Of a DNA stretch of 19,128 nt, positions 14,095 through 19,128 are shown one piece after another. Both the position numbers and the translations under genes were made by a program. The DNA is taken from the NCBI GenBank assembly GCA_964388235.1, contig CAYLXN010000012.1, forward strand, positions 1 to 19,128. Reading direction: 5' to 3'. Each line of letters begins with the position of its first letter. The first letter of the stretch is position 1. The notes below the pieces were generated by a model, which made no database searches, had not been told where the DNA came from, and saw only the letters and a program-made list of their open reading frames with translations. This stretch comes from CAYLXN01 sp964388235 (lineage in GTDB: Bacteria; Patescibacteriota; Saccharimonadia; Saccharimonadales; Saccharimonadaceae).

Positions 14095-16083
14095 ATGGCA
14101 AAAGCAAAAAAACAAAGCAATGAAGCTTATGACAGTCATCAAATTCAGGTACTTGAAGGCTTGGAGGCGGTTCGTAAGCGACCGGGGATGTACATCGGTA
14201 GCACTGGCTACGACGGGGTGCATCATTTAATTAAAGAAATCGCTGATAACTCAGTTGATGAGGCGATCGCTGGCTTTGCATCAGAAGTGAAAATATTCTT
14301 GCAGCAAGATGGTGGCATCAAAGTGGTTGATGACGGGCGAGGGATTCCAGTTGATAAACACCCTAAAACCGGTAAAAGTACGCTTGAAACGGTGCTGACG
14401 GTACTACACGCTGGTGGTAAATTCGGCGGCGGTGGCTATAAGGTGTCGTCTGGTCTGCACGGTGTTGGCTCGAGTGTGGTTAACGCACTGTCGGTTAAGA
14501 TGATTGCCGAAGTCAGAAAAGATGGTAAGCTCTATCGTCAAGAATTTGAGCGTGGTAAGCCAGCTTATGAAATTAAAGTTGTTGAGAAAATTGACAAAAA
14601 CAACACTGGTACGACTATTACTTTTTACCCTGATTCTGAAATTTTTAGTGTGACTGAGATTGATTATGACTGGGTGGTTAAATATATTCGCCATCAAGCC
14701 TATCTGACGAAGGGGATTAAATTTAGCGTCTGTGATCAACGCACTGGTCAGCGCAAGGCGTTTTACTTTGAGGGCGGCATTAAGAGTTATGTTAAGCACA
14801 TGAATGGCGGCAAGGAAACTTTGTCTGATGATATTTTCTATGTTGATAAGCCAGTTGAGGACTCGCAAGTCGAAATTGCGATTCAATATAATGACGGTTT
14901 TAATGAAAACGTTCAGGCGTTTGCTAATAACGTTCTCAATGCTGACGGTGGGACACACGTGGTTGGCTTTCGCTCGGCGTTGACCCGAACAATTAATGAT
15001 TACGCACGCAAGAATTCATTATTGAAAGAAAAAGAAGAAAATCTAACTGGTGATGATATTCGTGAAGGCTTGACAGCGGTGTTATTGGTTAAATTGCCCG
15101 ATCCGCAGTTTGAAGGTCAGACTAAAAATAAGCTTGGCAATCCTGAAGTACGGAGCTATGTTGAGCAAGTCATGGGGGAATATTTTGGTTATTATCTAGA
15201 GGAAAACCCAGCCATTGCCAAGAAAGTGGTCACCAAGGCGACTTTGGCAGCGCGGGCTCGGCGAGCCGCACGGGCAGCTCGTGATAATGTCTTGCGCAAG
15301 AGCGCGCTTGATGGGTTGAACTTGTCAGGTAAATTAGCCGACTGTTCAAGCAAAAATCCCGCTGAGTGTGAACTGTACATCGTCGAGGGTGACTCGGCTG
15401 GTGGTTCGGCTAAATCTGGCCGCGACTCAAAAACTCAGGCCATTTTGCCACTGCGTGGTAAAGTACTTAACACTGAACGAGCTCGCATGGACCGAATGCT
15501 CCAAAACCGTGAAATTGTTGACTTAATTAAATGTATGGGTGTGGGAATTGGTGATCAGTTTGACATCTCAGGCTTGCGTTATGATCGAATTATTATCATG
15601 ACTGATGCTGATGTCGATGGTAGTCACATTGCGACGCTATTGATGACTTTCTTCTTTCGCTATATGCGCGAAGTGGTGGAAAACGGACATATTTACTTAG
15701 CACGACCGCCACTATTCTTGCTGCGAGCTGGTGGCAATAAGAAGTGGTATGTTTATAGCGATCAAGAGCGCGACGATAAAATTAACGAATTAATTCAAGA
15801 ACGTAAAGATCGTGGTACTGACATTAACCCCGAAGATAGCTTGATGAAACAAGCTGGCCTGACCGACATTCAGCGCTATAAAGGTCTCGGTGAAATGGAC
15901 GCCACCCAACTGTGGGAGACGACCATGAAGCCTGAAAACCGTGTGTTGGTGCAGGTCAAGATGGAAGACGCTGAGCGAGCGGACTCGATTTTTACTAAAC
16001 TAATGGGTTCGGAGGTGCAACCGCGCAAGAGCTTCATTCAGAACCGCTCAAAACAACTTAACTTAGAGGATTTGGACGTATAA
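14095..16083 (+). CDS. gyrB: DNA gyrase subunit B
   Basis: 662 residues, typical of the short GyrB form without the proteobacterial insert. With GyrA it introduces negative supercoils using ATP. The GHKL ATPase domain has KEIADNSVDEA (Glu48 as catalytic base, Asn52 for Mg), VVDDGRGIP (77-85) and GGKFGGGGYKVSSGLHGVG (107-125) as the ATP lid. The TOPRIM domain has EGDSAGGSAKSGRD (from Glu431), LRGKVLN and MTDADVDGSH (metal-binding Asp504, 506 and 508). The C-terminal QRYKGLGEMDATQLWETTM motif contacts GyrA. Start supported by the Shine-Dalgarno at 14076. gyrA follows one base after the stop. Confidence 0.98.
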   Translation: MAKAKKQSNEAYDSHQIQVLEGLEAVRKRPGMYIGSTGYDGVHHLIKEIADNSVDEAIAGFASEVKIFLQQDGGIKVVDDGRGIPVDKHPKTGKSTLETVLTVLHAGGKFGGGGYKVSSGLHGVGSSVVNALSVKMIAEVRKDGKLYRQEFERGKPAYEIKVVEKIDKNNTGTTITFYPDSEIFSVTEIDYDWVVKYIRHQAYLTKGIKFSVCDQRTGQRKAFYFEGGIKSYVKHMNGGKETLSDDIFYVDKPVEDSQVEIAIQYNDGFNENVQAFANNVLNADGGTHVVGFRSALTRTINDYARKNSLLKEKEENLTGDDIREGLTAVLLVKLPDPQFEGQTKNKLGNPEVRSYVEQVMGEYFGYYLEENPAIAKKVVTKATLAARARRAARAARDNVLRKSALDGLNLSGKLADCSSKNPAECELYIVEGDSAGGSAKSGRDSKTQAILPLRGKVLNTERARMDRMLQNREIVDLIKCMGVGIGDQFDISGLRYDRIIIMTDADVDGSHIATLLMTFFFRYMREVVENGHIYLARPPLFLLRAGGNKKWYVYSDQERDDKINELIQERKDRGTDINPEDSLMKQAGLTDIQRYKGLGEMDATQLWETTMKPENRVLVQVKMEDAERADSIFTKLMGSEVQPRKSFIQNRSKQLNLEDLDV

Positions 16084-16084
16084 T

Positions 16085-18712
16085 ATGACAGACAAAAAAA
16101 CACCCCAAGATGAAAATTTAAACCCTGAAGCCGATCAGATTGTGGATCAGCCCCAGGAAGAAGTTGAAATAATGCCAACTCATTCGCGACGAGTTGAACG
16201 CCGAACGCTGGAAGATATCATGGAAGATAGTTTCTTGCGCTACTCGATGAGCGTGATTGTTGACCGCGCTTTGCCAGATGTGCGTGATGGCTTGAAGCCA
16301 GTTCACCGGCGAATCTTGTACTCGATGGAGCGTAATGGTTGGCGTCACAATTCGAAGTACGTCAAATCAGCTCGTATCACCGGTGATGTTATGGGTAAAT
16401 ACCACCCGCACGGCGACACGGCAATTTACGATGCCATGGCGCGTTTGGCTCAAGATTGGACTATGCGCTACACTTTGGTTGACGGTCAGGGGAACTTTGG
16501 TTCGATGGATGGTGATCCGCCAGCCGCTGCCCGTTATACCGAGGCCCGCATGGGGCGAGTCGGTGGCGAGTTGCTAACTGATCTCGATAAAAACACGGTT
16601 GATTTTCGGGGTAACTACGATGGGTCCGAACAAGAGCCAGTAGTTTTGCCAGCTAAATTGCCAAACTTGCTGTTGAACGGTCAGGTTGGTATCGCTGTTG
16701 GTATGGCAACTAGTATTCCGACTCACAACCTGGGTGAATTAGTTGATGCGACGATTGCTTTGATCGATGATCCCGATGCGTCAACTGAAGATTTGATGAA
16801 ATTCGTCAAAGGACCTGATTTCCCAACTGGGGCGGTAGTCTACGGTGGTGAGCCGATGAAGCAAGCTTACCAAACTGGTCGCGGTAGCGTGACGATTCGA
16901 GCGGTGGCCGATATCGAAGAGACCAAAAAGGGGCGCTATCAGATTGTGATTACCGAAATTCCTTATGGGGTTAATAAAGAAGGCGTGATCAAGAAGATCG
17001 CTGACTTGGTTAAAGAGAAAAAATTAACTTCGATTAGCGATTTGCGTGACGAGTCAGCTCGCGGTAAAGTTCGGATGGTAATTGAGCTGAAGAAAGACGC
17101 TTATCCGAAGAAGACGTTAAACAAATTATACAAATTGACTCCGCTGCAGACGGCGTTTCATTATAATATGCTGGCGCTAGTCAACGGCATTCAGCCAAAA
17201 GTGCTGGGCTTGGTCGACATTCTTGAGGAATTCGTCAAGCATCGCCGAATTGTGGTTCGTCGTCGCACCGAATTTGAGCTGGAAAAGGCTCGGGCTCGGG
17301 CGCATATTCTCGAGGGCTTGAAAATTGCGCTGGATCATATTGACGAAGTGATTAAATTAATCCGCGGCAGTAAAGATTATGATGACGCTCTTGCGGGCTT
17401 GATGAAGCAATTTAAGTTGTCGGAAATTCAGGGGCGAGCGATTTTGGCGATGCAGCTACGCAAGTTGACTGGCTTGGATCGCAAAGAAATTGAAGATGAA
17501 TTGAATGAATTACTGAAGTTAATTAGTAATCTTGAGAAGATTTTGGCTGATGAACAAGAGATTTTGAAGATTATCAAGACTGAATTGCTGGAAATGAAGG
17601 ACAAATACGGTGATGAGCGGCGATCGAAGATTATCGGTCACGAGCTGGGCAAATTTAGCGATGAGGAACTGATTCCAGAGGAGCAGTCGGTGATTATTTT
17701 GACTAACGATAATTACATCAAGCGGACGCTGATGAGCGATTATCGCCGCCAAAATCGTGGCGGTAAGGGCAAGCGGGGGATGACCACCAAGGAGCAGGAC
17801 TTTATTGATCAGATTATCCCAGCCAGTAGCCATGACTTTGTGCTGTTCTTCACTAATAAGGGGCGAGTTTTCCGTCAAAAAGCTTTTGAAATTCCGGCAG
17901 CGACTTTGATTGCTCGCGGTACGGCGGCGGTTAATTTATTGCCACTACAGCCAGAAGAGAAGATTTCATCGATTATTAAATACTCGAAAGAAGCTAGCGA
18001 TATTACTGAAGGTTATCTGTTTATGGCGACAGTCAAGGGTACAGTCAAGAAGACGGCGTTGTCGAATTTTGTTAACATTCGGTCCAATGGTTTGATTGCA
18101 ATCAAGCTTGACGAGGGTGATGAGCTGCGCTACATCAAGAAAACTGATGGCGATAACGATATCATTATCTCGACTTCAGCGGGGCAGGCGGTGCGCTTTA
18201 ACGAACAAGACGTGCGCTCGATGGGGCGGGCAGCCCGCGGCGTTCGCGGCGTTCGCTTGCGACCAAATGACATCGTGGTTGGCATGGACGTGATTACCGA
18301 AACTTCAGAGAAAATTTTGGTGATGAGCGAGAATGGCTATGGTAAATTAACTAAAGTTTCTAACTTCCCGAAGCACAAGCGAGGCGGTGTGGGAATTAAG
18401 TCGGCGATTGTTAACAAGAAAACGGGACCAATTATTACCGCTCGATCACTGCCACAAGAGGCGGAAGAAATTTTGATGATTTCTTGCAAGGGACAAACGA
18501 TTCGGATTGGTCTGAAAGATATTCCAACTCTTGGTCGAACGACTCAGGGCGTACGAGTGATGCGGCTTAACGATGATGATACGGTAGCGTCAGTAGGGTT
18601 GCTACTGAAAGAAGACGCGGTGGAAGACGAAAAAGCTGAAACTAAGCCAGACGGCGACAAAGACGGCAAAGCAGAAGCCAAAACTAAGCCCAAAAAAGCT
18701 GCTAACAACTAG
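16085..18712 (+). CDS. gyrA: DNA gyrase subunit A
   Basis: 875 residues. It breaks and rejoins DNA through a tyrosyl link: AARYTEARM carries the active-site Tyr151. Near the N-terminus are FLRYSMSVIVDRALPDVRDG and the quinolone-site region MGKYHPHGDTAIYDAM, with Thr where E. coli has Ser83 and the acidic residue of Asp87 kept. The GyrA-box, QNRGGKG (556-562), begins the beta-pinwheel that wraps DNA and argues for gyrase rather than topoisomerase IV ParC. About 35 extra acidic residues precede the conserved start, and the C-terminus is a Lys/Glu/Asp-rich tail (KAEAKTKPKKAANN). The ATG follows the gyrB stop by one base with no close Shine-Dalgarno, so translation is probably coupled. A terminator lies 12 nt past the stop. 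Confidence 0.98.
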   Translation: MTDKKTPQDENLNPEADQIVDQPQEEVEIMPTHSRRVERRTLEDIMEDSFLRYSMSVIVDRALPDVRDGLKPVHRRILYSMERNGWRHNSKYVKSARITGDVMGKYHPHGDTAIYDAMARLAQDWTMRYTLVDGQGNFGSMDGDPPAAARYTEARMGRVGGELLTDLDKNTVDFRGNYDGSEQEPVVLPAKLPNLLLNGQVGIAVGMATSIPTHNLGELVDATIALIDDPDASTEDLMKFVKGPDFPTGAVVYGGEPMKQAYQTGRGSVTIRAVADIEETKKGRYQIVITEIPYGVNKEGVIKKIADLVKEKKLTSISDLRDESARGKVRMVIELKKDAYPKKTLNKLYKLTPLQTAFHYNMLALVNGIQPKVLGLVDILEEFVKHRRIVVRRRTEFELEKARARAHILEGLKIALDHIDEVIKLIRGSKDYDDALAGLMKQFKLSEIQGRAILAMQLRKLTGLDRKEIEDELNELLKLISNLEKILADEQEILKIIKTELLEMKDKYGDERRSKIIGHELGKFSDEELIPEEQSVIILTNDNYIKRTLMSDYRRQNRGGKGKRGMTTKEQDFIDQIIPASSHDFVLFFTNKGRVFRQKAFEIPAATLIARGTAAVNLLPLQPEEKISSIIKYSKEASDITEGYLFMATVKGTVKKTALSNFVNIRSNGLIAIKLDEGDELRYIKKTDGDNDIIISTSAGQAVRFNEQDVRSMGRAARGVRGVRLRPNDIVVGMDVITETSEKILVMSENGYGKLTKVSNFPKHKRGGVGIKSAIVNKKTGPIITARSLPQEAEEILMISCKGQTIRIGLKDIPTLGRTTQGVRVMRLNDDDTVASVGLLLKEDAVEDEKAETKPDGDKDGKAEAKTKPKKAANN

Positions 18713-18724
18713 CTAAAACAGTTA

Positions 18725-18773
18725 AATCCTAGATGAATATTGTTGTTTTTACAACATAAATCAATCTAGGATT
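18725..18773 (+). terminator. Terminator hairpin after gyrA
   Basis: Nested stem: AATCCTAGAT (18725-18734) with ATCTAGGATT (18764-18773), and inside it TGTTGT (18741-18746) with ACAACA (18751-18756) around TTTT. Only a short T-run follows. The right arm's last two bases are the first two of the rRNA promoter -35 box. Confidence 0.65.
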
Positions 18774-18800
18774 GACTATTTTAAAAAAACCGTGTAGAAT
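18772..18800 (+). promoter_or_regulatory. rRNA operon promoter
   Basis: TTGACT (18772-18777), a 17-nt spacer and TAGAAT (18795-18800). A start near 18807 leaves a leader of about 265 nt before the 16S rRNA. Confidence 0.8.
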
Positions 18801-18843
18801 CAACAAAGACCTGATCGTAAAAGGAGGATTAGTTTAAGAGTCT

Positions 18844-18883
18844 AAACTTAAATTAAGTTTTAAGCGAGAAGAGTTTTTTAACA
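18844..18883 (+). promoter_or_regulatory. boxB/boxA-like rRNA antitermination site
   Basis: A hairpin AAACTTAA (18844-18851) / TTAAGTTT (18853-18860) is followed by AGTTTTTTAACA (18872-18883), matching 9 of 12 bases of the rrn boxA consensus TGCTCTTTAACA. The order and place, between the rrn promoter and 16S, fit a Nus-factor loading site. A further stem TCTAT-TTTT-ATAGA follows at 18909-18922. Confidence 0.6.
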
Positions 18884-18954
18884 ATTAGTTTGTGCAATAC
18901 ATCGTCAGTCTATTTTTATAGATTGTATTAAATCTTTTTGATAAGATACATCTT

Positions 18955-18987
18955 TTATGGAGAGTTTGATCCTGGCTTAGGATGAAC
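18955..18987 (+). repeat. Duplicate of the 16S rRNA 5' end in the leader
   Basis: 33 bases, TTATGGAGAGTTTGATCCTG and onward to GATGAAC, identical to 19074-19106 except T for C in GGCTTAG/GGCTCAG. It lies exactly 119 nt before the genuine 16S start. After GATGAAC the copy diverges (CTTGCCCC, then the hairpin GCCCC-TAC-GGGGC) and shows no further 16S sequence. Confidence 0.9.
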
Positions 18988-19025
18988 CTTGCCCCTACGG
19001 GGCAGCAATGAACAATAGCGGCCTA

Positions 19026-19059
19026 GCCGCCAGCGTTCCTTGAGGTTTGCCTGAACCAG
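19026..19059 (+). repeat. Leader segment antisense to the 16S 5' end
   Basis: GCCGCCAGCGTTC (19026-19038) is the exact reverse complement of 16S bases 19103-19115. After 11 other bases, CCTGAACCAG (19050-19059) is complementary at 9 of 10 positions to CTGGCTCAGG (19091-19100). The block can thus pair with most of the first 40 nt of 16S rRNA. GCGGC-CTA-GCCGC (19018-19030) is a competing local hairpin. Confidence 0.85.
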
Positions 19060-19072
19060 AAGATGATTTTCA

Positions 19073-19128
<56 letters not shown>

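Noticed and set aside
14404..14958. 184-codon minus-strand ORF inside gyrB
   Set aside because: Shadow of gyrB, whose conserved motifs fully explain this stretch.

Overview
The window looks like chromosomal DNA of a Patescibacteria/CPR bacterium, most plausibly a Saccharibacterium (TM7). This is an inference from the gene set, the small gene sizes, moderate GC, the bacterial 16S rRNA 5' end at the right edge and the many leaderless-looking genes. No database search was possible. The standard code (table 11) fits: gyrA, gyrB and the other long genes contain no internal TGA.

Layout, left to right. 1-360: 3' part of an RNase H-like gene. 381-820: RNase P RNA (rnpB) with its own promoter and terminator. 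907-1954, minus strand: infC-rpmI-rplT, each pair sharing one base, read from a promoter at 2013-2041; infC appears to start at an ATA codon. 2082-4706, plus strand: one long reading frame for a transglutaminase-like plus TPR protein, broken by three in-frame stops (TAG, TGA, TAA) without a frameshift. 4703-6223, minus: comM/yifB-type AAA+ ATPase. 6290-6690: tmRNA (ssrA) with a 27-residue tag and an unusual T-loop, followed by a strong terminator.

6746-8025 is about 1.3 kb of AT-rich DNA with no convincing ordinary gene. It holds several promoter-like sequences, hairpins, one perfect DnaA box and a possible 20-residue hydrophobic peptide. A higher-GC block at 8026-8265 could encode a 79-residue protein on the minus strand, or be part of a plus-strand RNA starting near 7961. 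Then come a four-helix membrane protein (8324-8707), an acidic disordered protein (8731-9219) and a 1015-residue membrane-anchored VirD4/HerA-like ATPase (9229-12276). Two minus-strand membrane-protein genes (12326-13944) are coupled by a one-base overlap.

14095-18712 is the gyrB-gyrA operon. Its terminator hairpin overlaps the -35 box of a ribosomal RNA promoter (18772-18800). The rRNA leader contains boxB/boxA-like antitermination signals. It also holds a near-perfect second copy of the 16S 5' end (18955-18987) followed by a segment antisense to the real 16S 5' end (19026-19059). The true 16S begins at about 19073 and runs off the window.

The most notable features are the sense/antisense 16S mimic in the rRNA leader, the triple-nonsense TPR gene, the ATA start of infC, the repeated placement of -10 boxes 6-9 nt before start codons, and the divergent tmRNA T- and D-loops.
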